From the NCBI GenBank assembly GCA_964598535.1, contig CAZRCI010000009.1:91287-155286 (forward strand): a DNA stretch of 64,000 nucleotides, written 5' to 3'. Below, piece by piece: positions 16,925 through 26,110 of the stretch (position 1 is its first letter; the number at the start of each line of letters is the position of its first letter). The notes beneath the pieces are model-generated. The model made no database searches, was not told the origin of the DNA, and saw only the letters and a program-made list of their open reading frames with translations. This DNA is from JALHMI01 sp964598535. GTDB taxonomy: Bacteria; Planctomycetota; Planctomycetia; Pirellulales; PALSA-1355. The translations under genes and the position numbers were made by a program.

Positions 16925-17986
16925 TTACGGGACGTGGGGTGACTTCATTGAACCGGAAGTTCGTCGCGATGCAAGGGCGGCTTTGGGTCGAAGTCCGTTA
17001 CTAGCCAGATCGCAATGAATTGCCGCTTTGACCGGCGCTGTGCGATGATCGGCAGGCCTATTGCTGCGTAAACGAACTCCGACCATGAGGAGCACAAGCA
17101 CGAAGAGGACCACCGTAGCTCGGCGTGCCATCGTCCGTTTGTGTTCGCCCAGGATCACGGCCGACAGCAGGTTCATTAGCAACATGGCCAGCGCAACCGA
17201 TGCAAGAAACAGCAGGGTTGCCGCGGCGTCATGGCCCATCAGATTGCGGCGAGCGGCTTCGGGCATGACCATTGCTACCCATAGCCCGACGGGGAATTGC
17301 AACATGACCGCCGTCATAGCAAGGCGTCCGCCCAATTTGAGACAGCGGTCGGCAGGCGTTTGCCGCGTTTCTTCGTGGGGCGAGGGGAGTGGGCGTTTGC
17401 CGAGCGCCAGCCACACGACAACGAGCCCCGTCACGGCGGACGCGGCAAGCCAGACATGAAGCACGCGTGCAAGAACCTCGGTATCGAACAGCAGCTTGCG
17501 ATACTCCGCGCGTTCGAGAGGTTCGCCAGCCAAGCCCGGCCGCGAACCGATGACAGAGACCGCGATGAACAGCGTCGGAAAATGGACAAGCAAATTGGTC
17601 GCCGAGGCCAGGGCGACCAATCCATGTACCATGCGCCAACGTTGCCACCGACGCCACAACGCGGCATATAGCGTCAGGCCGATGAGACCGAACAGCCATT
17701 CAACTCCGGCGAACCACAGTCTAGCAGGCGGGACTGCCGCGAGCGCGCGAAAGTAGCGCTCGTCGGACAGGTAGCGGACGGCCAGCAATATACCGCCCAA
17801 TATTCCGCCGACAACCAGGCCGAAGATCGCCAGCCAAGCCAAGCGTCGTCCGAACTCCGCAAGCGCCAGGTTATCTTCCCGGCGCGAACGCCAATCGAAC
17901 CAAACCGCCAGCAGCGGCCCGATCATGGCGACGTCCACCAGAAGCAAATGTACGGTGAGCAGCAGTGCCGTCACTGTCCAATCCAC
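16925..17986 (-). CDS. Multi-pass membrane protein of unknown function
   Basis: 353 residues from GTG at 17986. I prefer this over a GTG at 18067 because AAGGA lies about 7 bp upstream and the frame then begins directly with a membrane helix (VDWTVTALLLTVHLLLVDVA). About eight to nine hydrophobic segments are visible, with conserved-looking His (MVHGL, LLVHFP, VLHVWLA, GHDAA) that could bind haem or metal in a membrane cytochrome-like arrangement, but no family is recognised. It lies 10 bp upstream of the aldose-epimerase start, on the same strand. The C-terminal 50 residues are basic and Arg/Ser-rich. Confidence 0.6.
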   Translation of the reverse strand: MDWTVTALLLTVHLLLVDVAMIGPLLAVWFDWRSRREDNLALAEFGRRLAWLAIFGLVVGGILGGILLAVRYLSDERYFRALAAVPPARLWFAGVEWLFGLIGLTLYAALWRRWQRWRMVHGLVALASATNLLVHFPTLFIAVSVIGSRPGLAGEPLERAEYRKLLFDTEVLARVLHVWLAASAVTGLVVVWLALGKRPLPSPHEETRQTPADRCLKLGGRLAMTAVMLQFPVGLWVAMVMPEAARRNLMGHDAAATLLFLASVALAMLLMNLLSAVILGEHKRTMARRATVVLFVLVLLMVGVRLRSNRPADHRTAPVKAAIHCDLASNGLRPKAALASRRTSGSMKSPHVP

Positions 17987-18114
17987 GGTTTCCTTACCTA
18001 CCTCTCCGTTCACACGCGAGCCGTGCGGAGCTTGGAATCCGCACTTGGCGAGGTTGCAATAAGCCACGATGACTTATTTTAACAATCCTCTCGCGTGAGA
18101 TTGTAAGGGAAGCA

Positions 18115-18630
18115 CTAACTGGACACGAGCTGGGCGAAGCTTTCCAGGGCAGCCCGGGCCCGCTCAACGCCTCCCAGGCGTTCGGCGAGTTGCTTGGCGG
18201 CGACCAGGTGTTCAAACGGCACGGAACTAGCGGTAACCGAAACGGTGGTTCCATTGCCGTTTTGAATCAGTTTGGCCCGCAACATGCTTACTTGGGCCGA
18301 CGTGACCTTGACGCCTTCGGCCTTAAGGGCCGCGATAACGTCGCGCGGACGAGCGTCGAGTCCAAGTTGATTGAACTTGGTGCGAACGGCGTCGGCTTTG
18401 CTAACGCCACTGCGGCTGCGGCGAGGCTTCTTTGCCGCGCCACCTCGTTTGCGCTCGGAAATGAGCTTGTTAATCAGCGCTAACGATACATCGACCTTGC
18501 GGGCGTCGAGTTCTTCCTTGATCGCTTTGGCGCGGGCATTCGGATTAGCGGCCATGACTGCTCGAACAGCATCACTCTTAGATACGGCATTGCTCTTAGA
18601 TACTGAGGAGCTGCTTTTTTTCTTTGCCAA
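18115..18630 (-). CDS. Lys-rich protein with two repeated putative DNA-binding modules
   Basis: 171 residues starting at TTG (18630) preceded by GGGAGAA. After a Ser/Lys-rich N-terminus there are two homologous modules of about 45 residues: SKSDAVRAVMAANPNARAKA... (about 17-60) and SKADAVRTKFNQLGLDARPR... (about 76-120). Each is predicted to form a helix, a turn and an HTH-like pair with VSLALINKLISER or VTSAQVSMLRAKL. A basic linker (KRGGAAKKPRRSRSG) joins them. I recall similar duplicated-module proteins as recurrent in planctomycete genomes, but no function is established. A small nucleoid or regulatory DNA-binding protein is a reasonable guess. Confidence 0.6.
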   Translation of the reverse strand: MAKKKSSSSVSKSNAVSKSDAVRAVMAANPNARAKAIKEELDARKVDVSLALINKLISERKRGGAAKKPRRSRSGVSKADAVRTKFNQLGLDARPRDVIAALKAEGVKVTSAQVSMLRAKLIQNGNGTTVSVTASSVPFEHLVAAKQLAERLGGVERARAALESFAQLVSS

Positions 18631-19178
18631 GGTAATTTCTCCCTTGCGAGTTGGTTAGGGCACCGGCCAGTGAGTTGTCAACGGGCGACTGCGGTGATGG
18701 TTATTGCTAGGTGCTCCGGCGATGCTTCATTTTCGGGTTCGGGATTTTGGGAGCGCTAGTGCTATGTAAATATAAACATACACGATGTGAGCAAGCGTGT
18801 AGGTGCTCAACTGTGTAAACTTACAAATAGCGTAATGATCAACTTGCTACGGTCGTACCCACCCGATGGGCCATATGGTGTTTCCTGGAGTGGCGGTCAG
18901 GTGTTGTTCAGGTGTTGTTTTGTGAGGCCTGTGCCGCGCGGCTACGTTTGGAGCGAATGTCGTAGCGTTTAAGCTATTGGGCTTTGTGTGCGATACCGGC
19001 GTCCTCTGCCGAGCGGGGGGAGTTGAACCGGAGATTCGAGTGTTGACCTTCTCGATTGGCCCTGGAAATTGGGTAACTCGTCCGTGAACGCTCGTTTTTG
19101 AGGCACGTTCCTGGGAGAACTGGCGTCGGCATTTGACGCCAGGACGCTTTGCGATAGACTCGTGTGTTGATCTCGTGA
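18631..19178. other. Intergenic region upstream of tRNA-Val
   Basis: About 550 bp that is clearly more AT-rich than the surroundings near 18765-18840. No gene, repeat or RNA was recognised apart from the tRNA that follows. It presumably holds the promoters of the Lys-rich protein gene (minus) and of the tRNA (plus). Confidence 0.4.
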
Positions 19179-19254
<76 letters not shown>

Positions 19255-19354
19255 TTCGTAAGTCCCGTCGAGCGTACTACGCACGCTTCCGCCGCCGGTT
19301 TGGGATCGATTGATCTCCACTTCGCCGAAATGCCTGGCGGGCCCGTGGCCGCGG

Positions 19355-21676
19355 CTATTGATGCACGATGATGACCCAGCCGGTGTCGCCCAGCCGTGGT
19401 TCATCGCGACGCCAGGGAATGATCACCGGCTCGACCACCGCAGTTCGTTCTTGGTCGGCAGCGGGTGACAATGGATCAACATGGTCCTTGATGAGACTTC
19501 CCTCCAGATCCTTATCGATTTTCGGATCGAACGCCAACATCGACAGGCGACGTTGCCCAAGGTCCTGGAATCGTTGCACATGTTCGGGGGGTAGCCGGGG
19601 AGCTTGCCTTGCCGCAGCAATGCCTCCCACCTGCTCGGCAATCACATTGTTAAGCTGCGGATGAAACAGAATCAGCCCGCGTTGCCGGTTCTGTTTGCCT
19701 TCCAGGACATCCTCGCGCAAGTCTGCCAGGACCGCGGTGTGACGATCGCCGACCACGATGCGCAGGACTTCCATATCGACGGTAAGGGCGAGGATGCCCA
19801 GGGGCTGTATATCCGGCTCGATCTTCGCGGGATCACTCCAGATCGGGACGGAGAATGCCACCATGCGATGATGGTTTGACTCGCTGACAAAGACATTGGA
19901 TAGGTAGGGCGTTCGGATTGGAGCGAAGTCTATACGCTCGTCCGCCGGCCGATCGACGCCCTGGCCGTGAAAATAATCTCGGTATCCAAACCATTTGTCG
20001 ATGGTCGTTTCACTCAGTTCGACGCGCGCGAGCTGGATACCCTTGTGGTCGGTGATATACCAGCTATCGGCGGCGGCGATATCACTGGACGTTCGCTTGC
20101 ACTGCTCGATCCAAGCTTGCAGCTTGAGCCGCGGCTCGGAGTTTCTGGGCTGGCCGATCGCGTCGCTCAGCAAGGCAATCAATTTGGGACTGCTGGCTTT
20201 GCTCTCGACGAAACGCATGCGCCGGTCGATTTCGCCCGCGATCGTTCTGGCGGCAAAACGCGCTGCGCTGCGCAAGCTTTCGACGTTCACCGCTTCCAAG
20301 GTATGTAGCGCCTGGGTAGCGCGTTGTTCGGCTTGTTGGGCCAGCAGGTGGGCCTCGCGCTCGCGATCGGCCCGCAGCGCCAGAAGCCAGGACGCCAGAG
20401 TCGCCATTGCCAGGCACAGCAGCACCGCCGCCCCGAGCGAGACACTCCAGCTTCGATTTCGGCGAGCCGTCCGCAGCAAGCGTTCGGTGAGCGGCTCGCG
20501 GTAGACGCTCACGGGCTCATCCGCGATCCAAGCTTCGAGGTCTGCGGCAAATTCGCTGGCCCGTACATACCGATCCTCCTGTCGCGGCGCCATGGCCTTC
20601 AGGCAGATGGCTTCTAGCGGTTTGGGCACGCCGCGGCGGACCTGGGTAGGGCGAAGGAACCGCCCGAGTTTCTTAGGCTCGCGATAATCGCGAAGGAAGT
20701 TAAAGCCACTAAACGGCAGGCGTCCCGTGAGTACCCGATAGAGCGTGACGCCCAGGGCATAGATATCGCTGGCCGGACCGATGGATCCCCAGGTTTCATC
20801 ACACTGTTCAGGGCTCATGTATGGCAGCGTGCCGATTCCACTCGCCGAGGGACCGACATTGGTATCGAGCAGCCCGGTTACCTGGTCGACCGAGAAGGTG
20901 AGTCGGTAAGGCAGCTTTTCATTGACGGCAATCGCCAGTCCCCAATCGACGACGAGTGTTTCTCCAAACGCGCCGATCATGACGTGTTCGTCTTTCAGGT
21001 CGAGATGTGCCACGCCACGATGGTGGGCATAGGCGACGGTGCGTGCGGCGGAAATCAGGTGCCGCAGCATTTCGGAGAGTTGGAGCCGCTGCTGGTGATT
21101 ATTTGCCTTGGCTTGGCATGCGCTGTGAAACAGATCAATGCGCCGCGCGAGCGAATCGCCCTCGATGAAACGCATCGCATAGAAGGGGCAGCCGCTACTA
21201 TCGACGCCCATGTTATAGACGGGGATCACTCCGGGATGGTCGAGCCGGCCCGTAACTTCCGCCTCGCGCTCGAACCGAGCGCGCGTATCGGCGTCTCCGA
21301 CGACGTCGGGCTTGATGAACTTGATGGCGACGCGACGCGTGACGTGCCCGCCATTAAGTTCGTGTTGCTCTTGCGCTCGATAGACGACGCCCAGGCCGCC
21401 GGCCGCCAGGTAGTCGAGCTGTTCGTACCGGGCGGCCGCGTTAATAGGGGCCGACGGCGCGGACAGAGGCGGAGCGTCGCCAGCAATTTTTACGGGGTGC
21501 GTGGACTGAATCCGGCCGTCTAACGCTTGCAGCAAGGCCGCCTGGGCGGCAAGCTCCTCGACGAGCTCGGGACAATCGGCTTCGGCGCATACTACCGCCG
21601 GGGAAGCATCGCGGCCTGCGGCTCGCAATTCCTCCAAACGCATGAGCAACGTAATGATCCGCGGGTTAGTACTCAC
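19355..21676 (-). CDS. Ser/Thr kinase with C-terminal Cache-like sensor, altered catalytic loop
   Basis: 773 residues. An N-terminal helical region precedes a kinase domain at about 84-395: AAGGLGVVY (91-99), Lys119 in VAIKF, DWG (244-246), and TLPYMSPEQ. The catalytic loop reads HLDLKDEH (224-231). Arg of the HRD motif is Leu225, and the Asn that normally binds magnesium is His231, so catalysis may be altered. A membrane helix at about 411-433 is followed by a coiled-coil stretch and an extracytoplasmic region resembling dCache sensors, with GYRDYFHGQG and TPYLSNVFVSES. It starts 27 bp after the ECF sigma gene on the same strand, matching the sigma-factor/kinase pairs known in planctomycetes. 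It probably links an external signal to that sigma factor. Confidence 0.85.
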   Translation of the reverse strand: MSTNPRIITLLMRLEELRAAGRDASPAVVCAEADCPELVEELAAQAALLQALDGRIQSTHPVKIAGDAPPLSAPSAPINAAARYEQLDYLAAGGLGVVYRAQEQHELNGGHVTRRVAIKFIKPDVVGDADTRARFEREAEVTGRLDHPGVIPVYNMGVDSSGCPFYAMRFIEGDSLARRIDLFHSACQAKANNHQQRLQLSEMLRHLISAARTVAYAHHRGVAHLDLKDEHVMIGAFGETLVVDWGLAIAVNEKLPYRLTFSVDQVTGLLDTNVGPSASGIGTLPYMSPEQCDETWGSIGPASDIYALGVTLYRVLTGRLPFSGFNFLRDYREPKKLGRFLRPTQVRRGVPKPLEAICLKAMAPRQEDRYVRASEFAADLEAWIADEPVSVYREPLTERLLRTARRNRSWSVSLGAAVLLCLAMATLASWLLALRADREREAHLLAQQAEQRATQALHTLEAVNVESLRSAARFAARTIAGEIDRRMRFVESKASSPKLIALLSDAIGQPRNSEPRLKLQAWIEQCKRTSSDIAAADSWYITDHKGIQLARVELSETTIDKWFGYRDYFHGQGVDRPADERIDFAPIRTPYLSNVFVSESNHHRMVAFSVPIWSDPAKIEPDIQPLGILALTVDMEVLRIVVGDRHTAVLADLREDVLEGKQNRQRGLILFHPQLNNVIAEQVGGIAAARQAPRLPPEHVQRFQDLGQRRLSMLAFDPKIDKDLEGSLIKDHVDPLSPAADQERTAVVEPVIIPWRRDEPRLGDTGWVIIVHQ

Positions 21677-21703
21677 ACGATGACATGCCGAGCGGCACGC
21701 TTG

Positions 21704-22324
21704 TTATTCGATGGGGACACCACCGAGGGCCTTTTGTAGCATCAAACGACTTTCAATCCACGCGCGTTGCACCGTCTTGGTGGATACTCCCAGGACCCTT
21801 GCCGCATCGGCGTGCGACAGCCCATCATACCAGAGCATCTCGAAGACCTCTCGTTCGCGGTCGGGTAGTTCATCCACTTTCTCATGAAACTCGCTCCACT
21901 CGACTATCCGCCGCGGATCTTGGGTGACGCTGCCGGCCTCATGCCTGGGCGTGAGGCCGCTCTGGGACGCGTCAACGGGCTGTGTCTGGTGCTTGACGCC
22001 TTGCCCCTGCGGGCCGAAATAGTGGCGTGCCAAATCGTGAAGTTGACGCCGGATCTGGACGGCGGCCAGCCGGAAATACTGGCGACTATCGGTAAGCTCA
22101 ACGCTCTCGAGTGCGCGGCACAGACGCATTACCGCCGCTTGGAACACATCGTCCGTCTCTTCCCAGCGTTTGACGCGTGGAAAGTCACGCAGCATTTTGC
22201 GAGTCAGGCGTTGCAGTTGATCGCAGGTGTTCGCGATCAACTCTTCTCGCGCGGTAACATCGCCCTGGCGAAGACGTTCGAGGCACTCCTCGATGCGTGC
22301 GGTGGATTGGGGCAGTTCGGGCAT
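21704..22324 (-). CDS. ECF RNA polymerase sigma factor (planctomycete type)
   Basis: 206 residues from ATG at 22324, selected because GAGGAG lies upstream; an in-frame start 18 codons earlier lacks support. Region 2 is visible in LRDFPRVKRWEETDDVFQ and AVMRLCRALESV. Region 4 is visible in ELPDREREVFEMLWYDG, LSHADAARVLGVS and TKTVQRAWIESR. A long inter-domain linker (about 115-150) carries Gln/His/Pro. There is no anti-sigma gene; instead a transmembrane kinase follows 27 bp downstream, so phosphorylation-based control of the sigma factor is plausible, as described for ECF groups associated with kinases. The promoters it recognises cannot be read here. Confidence 0.9.
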   Translation of the reverse strand: MPELPQSTARIEECLERLRQGDVTAREELIANTCDQLQRLTRKMLRDFPRVKRWEETDDVFQAAVMRLCRALESVELTDSRQYFRLAAVQIRRQLHDLARHYFGPQGQGVKHQTQPVDASQSGLTPRHEAGSVTQDPRRIVEWSEFHEKVDELPDREREVFEMLWYDGLSHADAARVLGVSTKTVQRAWIESRLMLQKALGGVPIE

Positions 22325-22601
22325 GGGCCGCTCCTCGGCTGCAAGGCGAGATTCTGAAATATACCCTGATGGAATCACGTTACTATAGCGATTGTTTAGC
22401 GCCGGCCGCTACAAGGCCGCGTCTAACCATGTCGAGGATTCGCGAGCAGACGGAAGTCGTCGCGGAACCTTTAAACAGCTTGCTAAGCGGGCCTCGAGGC
22501 CACGACTGGACAACCGCCACGAAAAAAAGCCACCTGCCCGCGGTTAGTATTCCGCTGGCGAGGCGGCTTGGTAAGGCGGCTGGTCCTGGAATTGGCAGGA
22601 G

Positions 22602-23042
22602 CTACGGCAGCATCGCATTGCCGTCAGGGTAGTTCAGGCCATTCGTTGGGATATAGATGGTGCCGTTCCTCACCTGTCTTGTTCCTGCCTTGATGTATCG
22701 AACGTGCGTGACCCGAACGTGACGGTCCAGTTCGGAATTGGTGTGGATCGGCACGCCATCCAGTCGAGTGACGACGTCGCCCACGGTCAGCCCTAACTGA
22801 TGCAGCGGGGAATCGGGACCGGGCATCGAGACGACTCGCGCGGCTCGAAAGTCGCCGTACTGCGGTAACCAGAGCTTCTGGATTTCGAAACTGGCTTTCA
22901 GCCGAAAGGCATAGTACGCCGACGACATGCCGGTTTGAGGATTGATCGGTTCCTTGAATTGTCCGAGGTGTTGCGCCGATGCCCGTTCAGCGGCACTGAT
23001 GCTCGTTACCAGGACGGCCAATATAAGCAACTTTTTCAACAT
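22602..23042 (-). CDS. Small secreted PDZ-like protein
   Basis: 146 residues with a signal peptide (MLKKLLILAVLVTSISAAERASA, cleavage near residue 23). The mature part ends in a compact PDZ-like unit: PGPDSPLHQLGLTVGDVVTRLDG (in two parts, about 74-96) and IHTNSELDRHV, followed by a beta-rich tail. The pattern G(L)xxGDVVxxLDG is the usual PDZ carboxylate-loop and strand arrangement. Alone it would be a peptide-binding adaptor; no protease domain is attached. It stands between two unrelated minus-strand genes with large gaps on both sides. Confidence 0.65.
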   Translation of the reverse strand: MLKKLLILAVLVTSISAAERASAQHLGQFKEPINPQTGMSSAYYAFRLKASFEIQKLWLPQYGDFRAARVVSMPGPDSPLHQLGLTVGDVVTRLDGVPIHTNSELDRHVRVTHVRYIKAGTRQVRNGTIYIPTNGLNYPDGNAMLP

Positions 23043-23383
23043 GATTTGACTCCTTCGTTCGAGAGGGCCTGTTGGGGGGCTCGCCAGGAAACTTGATTTG
23101 GCATTGATCCTTAATGCGTATTCAAGCGGCTCGACTGGACAAAAATTCGCGGGCGGGATTGCGGACGAGGGGAGCGCTGTACGAGAAAGGCGGCCGAGCC
23201 GAGTAGGATGCCCATCGTGCGGATGCCAGGACCCGTCTCGGCGTCCAGGCTTTTGCCTAGCGGCGAATTACCTTGCCGAATCCTGCGATATGGGCGAGGC
23301 TTACGATGCGGCGATCTCTTCACTCGTTGCCAAGCATCGAATGCGGAGCGAAGCTTCACCCGGCTTGCAAAAATAGCGTGACT
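23043..23383. other. Intergenic stretch
   Basis: About 340 bp. Overlapping short frames on both strands are Arg/Ser-rich without recognisable domains. No RNA or repeat was seen. Confidence 0.35.
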
Positions 23384-24727
23384 TCACTGGCCAATGCAGT
23401 AGAGATACGTCTTGCTGCGGAGAATGATCTCGTTGCCCACCAGTGCCGGTGAAGCGTCGATGGCGTCCGCCAGCTTGTTGGTGGCCAAAACCCGGATCTC
23501 CGGTTCGTCGGCCAGCACGAGCGTCGTTCCCTCGCGATCGGTAACGTAGATCCGTCCTGGGGCGGCTACCGGCGAGGCATAAATGTTTCGCACCTCCGGC
23601 AGGCGTTTACGCTCGATGAGGGGCTCGCCCGTCTTGGCGTCAAGGCTGGTCCAGATCGCGGTGTTCGATTTATTGAAATAGAGCCGCCCATCGACGAGGA
23701 CGGGCGACGGGCAGTATGGCGTGTCCTTGGTTTTGAACCAGGCGATTTTGTCGGTGCCGGTAATGTCGCCCTGGGAGTTCAACGGCACGGCGAACAGCGC
23801 GCTTTCCGGGTAGCCGCTCATGAGAAAGACCGTGCCATCGTAGGCCACGGGACAGGGGATAATTGCCCGAGTCTGCCCGCCGCACTCCCACCGCACTTCG
23901 CCGGTGTCGAACGCATATCCGCAAGCTTTTTTGTTGGAATTGACAATCACCTGCTTGCGCCCGTCGTGCTCGACAACGAGCGGGGTGGCCCAGGAGGTTC
24001 CCGGATCGCGCAGCACTTGCCAGCGGGTGCTGCCGGTTCGGGCATCCAGCGCATAGAGGAACGATTCGCCCTCGTGGTCCCAGTTGACCAAAAGCGTATT
24101 GCCCTCGAGGACGGGTGAGGCGGCCTCGCCGAAAAAGCGGTAGATGCGCAGGTCGCCCAGATCGCGATTCCACTGCGGCCGTCCATCGATGTCATAGCAG
24201 TAGATACCGCGCGAGCCAAACGAAGCGTACACGAACTGACCGTCGGTCACTGGAGAAGGAGAAGCATATCCGTGGTCTTTGTGGTGGCCTTCGTGGGGCA
24301 CGGCTTCGCTGGCTACCTGTTCCCACAACAGCTTGCCATTCTCGCGGCGATAGCATTGCACGACGAACTTATAGTAATGCGTGGGACGTTCGATGTTGAA
24401 TGGATTGCCGCCTGGCGCCTCGGACGTTTCGGTAGAAGGTTGCTCCTCCTGACGATCGGTTTTGATCGCGGTGGTCAGAAAGATCCGGTCGTTCCAGACA
24501 ATCGGAGTCGATTCTCCCTGCCCCGGCACGGCGACGCGCCACTTGAGGTTGGAGTCCGAGCTCCAGGTGATCGGTGGATCGGCCTGCGGCGCAAAGCCAT
24601 TGGCAAGTGGGCCGCGCCACTGGTGCCAATGTTGGAGTTTTGTTTGTTCGAAGTCCGCGGCCAGCACGATACCGGGAACAACCGTTGCAAGGACGAGCAG
24701 GAGTCGCTTGTACATGATGGCATTCAC
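23384..24727 (-). CDS. Secreted PQQ-like beta-propeller (outer membrane BamB-like fold)
   Basis: 447 residues with a signal peptide (cleavage near VLA-AD, residue 24). It starts with the WHQWRGPLANGF motif that opens many planctomycete PQQ-binding-like propellers. Blade repeats with the tryptophan-docking pattern follow: GKLLWEQVA, GRPQWNRDL, GSTRWQVL, GEVRWECGG, AKTGEPLIE. Such proteins are usually scaffold or ligand-binding propellers in the periplasm; PQQ binding itself is not demonstrated and catalytic residues of quinoprotein dehydrogenases are absent. It lies about 110 bp after the S2P-type protease gene on the same strand. Confidence 0.8.
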   Translation of the reverse strand: MNAIMYKRLLLVLATVVPGIVLAADFEQTKLQHWHQWRGPLANGFAPQADPPITWSSDSNLKWRVAVPGQGESTPIVWNDRIFLTTAIKTDRQEEQPSTETSEAPGGNPFNIERPTHYYKFVVQCYRRENGKLLWEQVASEAVPHEGHHKDHGYASPSPVTDGQFVYASFGSRGIYCYDIDGRPQWNRDLGDLRIYRFFGEAASPVLEGNTLLVNWDHEGESFLYALDARTGSTRWQVLRDPGTSWATPLVVEHDGRKQVIVNSNKKACGYAFDTGEVRWECGGQTRAIIPCPVAYDGTVFLMSGYPESALFAVPLNSQGDITGTDKIAWFKTKDTPYCPSPVLVDGRLYFNKSNTAIWTSLDAKTGEPLIERKRLPEVRNIYASPVAAPGRIYVTDREGTTLVLADEPEIRVLATNKLADAIDASPALVGNEIILRSKTYLYCIGQ

Positions 24728-24837
24728 TCGATGACCGACGGTTGATGCTGCTCATCAGTATAGAGGGTGGCTGGCCCGTTCGCCAAAATTGGCTCCCAGA
24801 GAACGTTCGGCAGGAAGACGTAGCGATGGACAGGGCG

Positions 24838-25557
24838 TCAGGCCAACTGCCGGACGACATCCATCACGGTCGTGTAAAGCATGAGCCCCACCAGCAGGGC
24901 CAATCCCACGGCGGCCATTCCGGTGTGCAAGCGGGCCAGCCTGGGGTGGATCTTTTCCAGCAGTGCGCAGAAGACCTTGCCGCCGTCCAGGGGAGGAATC
25001 GGCAATAAGTTAAACACCGCCAGATTCAGGTTGAGTAACACCGCGAATTGCAACGTGCTCGCCAACCCCTCGCTCATGACTTCGTTGCCGGCGGCCACGA
25101 TGCCGACCACGCCCGATAGCCGATCGGGTTGCAGAAGCAGACTGGGAATCGCCGCGGCGAGCCGCTCCGTGAGCTCCGCCGTCTTGAGCCACGGTTCGAC
25201 AAGGAACGCCCCTGGAGACGTCGCACCGTGAACCGCGGCGACCACTGCTAGCACGAGCGCCGCGCAGAGGAAATTCGCCGCCGGGCCGCCAAGCCAGAAT
25301 GCGATTCGCCGGCCGATGGGAATTGCGAACAGTTCTTCTTCGCTTTGGACGGCGGGCATTACATATCCACCTAGCGGAATCATCGACAGGCAATATTCCA
25401 CGCCGCCAAGTTGGCGCCGCCACAGGATGCGACCGAAGCCGATCGAGAACCGCTCCACGGGAATACCGGCCGCTTTGGCGGCCAGCAAATGCCCGAGTTC
25501 ATGGATGAAGATCAAGAACCCAATTAGTCCGACGGTCAGCAATGTCGTCATTCTCAA
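24838..25557 (-). CDS. Site-2 protease family (M50) membrane metalloprotease without PDZ
   Basis: 239 residues. Zinc motif HELGH at 19-23 lies inside the first membrane helix, and the second zinc-ligand motif LLPIPPLDGGK is near 187-197. Between them are MIPLGGYV and FWLGGPAANF, both typical of RseP/MmpA-like proteases. At 239 residues it is about half the size of RseP and lacks the PDZ domains that gate substrate access in those enzymes. Expected to cleave a transmembrane segment within the bilayer, often in regulated intramembrane proteolysis. No anti-sigma substrate is adjacent, but an orphan pilin gene lies about 185 bp upstream. Confidence 0.85.
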   Translation of the reverse strand: MRMTTLLTVGLIGFLIFIHELGHLLAAKAAGIPVERFSIGFGRILWRRQLGGVEYCLSMIPLGGYVMPAVQSEEELFAIPIGRRIAFWLGGPAANFLCAALVLAVVAAVHGATSPGAFLVEPWLKTAELTERLAAAIPSLLLQPDRLSGVVGIVAAGNEVMSEGLASTLQFAVLLNLNLAVFNLLPIPPLDGGKVFCALLEKIHPRLARLHTGMAAVGLALLVGLMLYTTVMDVVRQLA

Positions 25558-25740
25558 ACTCCCGCAATGGTGGTTCTGCTGGCTGACCCCCTATTCGCTT
25601 GCCCTCGATCATTCTTGGGCCGGGACGAAATAATGAGGTCGAATGCCGAGGAGGCCAGGTATCGCTTATCGCAATCGAAGCACCGCCCGCGCGAGATTGG
25701 AAGCCTAAGAAGACGGAAGAGGTCGCCTTTAGAGAGGGGG

Positions 25741-25917
25741 CTAGCTTCCGATGGATTGCGCGGAGTTGCGAATCGATTTGCTGGTGGCCGATCCGAAGGT
25801 ACGAATTGCGCCCAGAGCTATAAGCAAGATGAGAGCGAGCACCACGGCATACTCAACGGATGTTGGACCGCCATCTTCGCGGATCAGACGCTTCAGCCAT
25901 TGCCAGTGCAGACGCAT
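25741..25917 (-). CDS. Flp/Fap-type IVb pilin-like peptide (58 residues)
   Basis: ATG at 25917 to TAG at 25741. The peptide has a short basic N-terminus (MRLHWQWLKRLIRED), then the Flp signature GGPTSVEYAVVLALILLIAL, with a Gly ahead of the processing site, a Glu-Tyr pair and a long hydrophobic helix, and a short polar tail. This is the size and layout of type IVb (Flp) prepilins, which are cleaved by a prepilin peptidase before assembly. No tadABC, rcpA or prepilin peptidase genes are in the window, so it is an orphan here. No clear ribosome-binding site was found, which lowers confidence in the exact start. Confidence 0.75.
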   Translation of the reverse strand: MRLHWQWLKRLIREDGGPTSVEYAVVLALILLIALGAIRTFGSATSKSIRNSAQSIGS

Positions 25918-26110
25918 GAATATGCTCGTCTGGACGAATATCGGAGTGCATGCCCCAAATATGGGAACCTAGCAATATTTAGCATTTGTCTTGCCAGACG
26001 AACGGACGGGGTAGGCTGGGGTGCTTGACCGGTACGTCGACCACGCCGGCATGAAGCAATATTTCCGCTGATGCCGATGAAACCGATAACGATTCTATGC
26101 GTTGTTACGA

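Noticed and set aside
25741..25917. A tad pilus locus
   Set aside because: Only the pilin-like gene is present; no ATPase, secretin or peptidase genes lie in the window.
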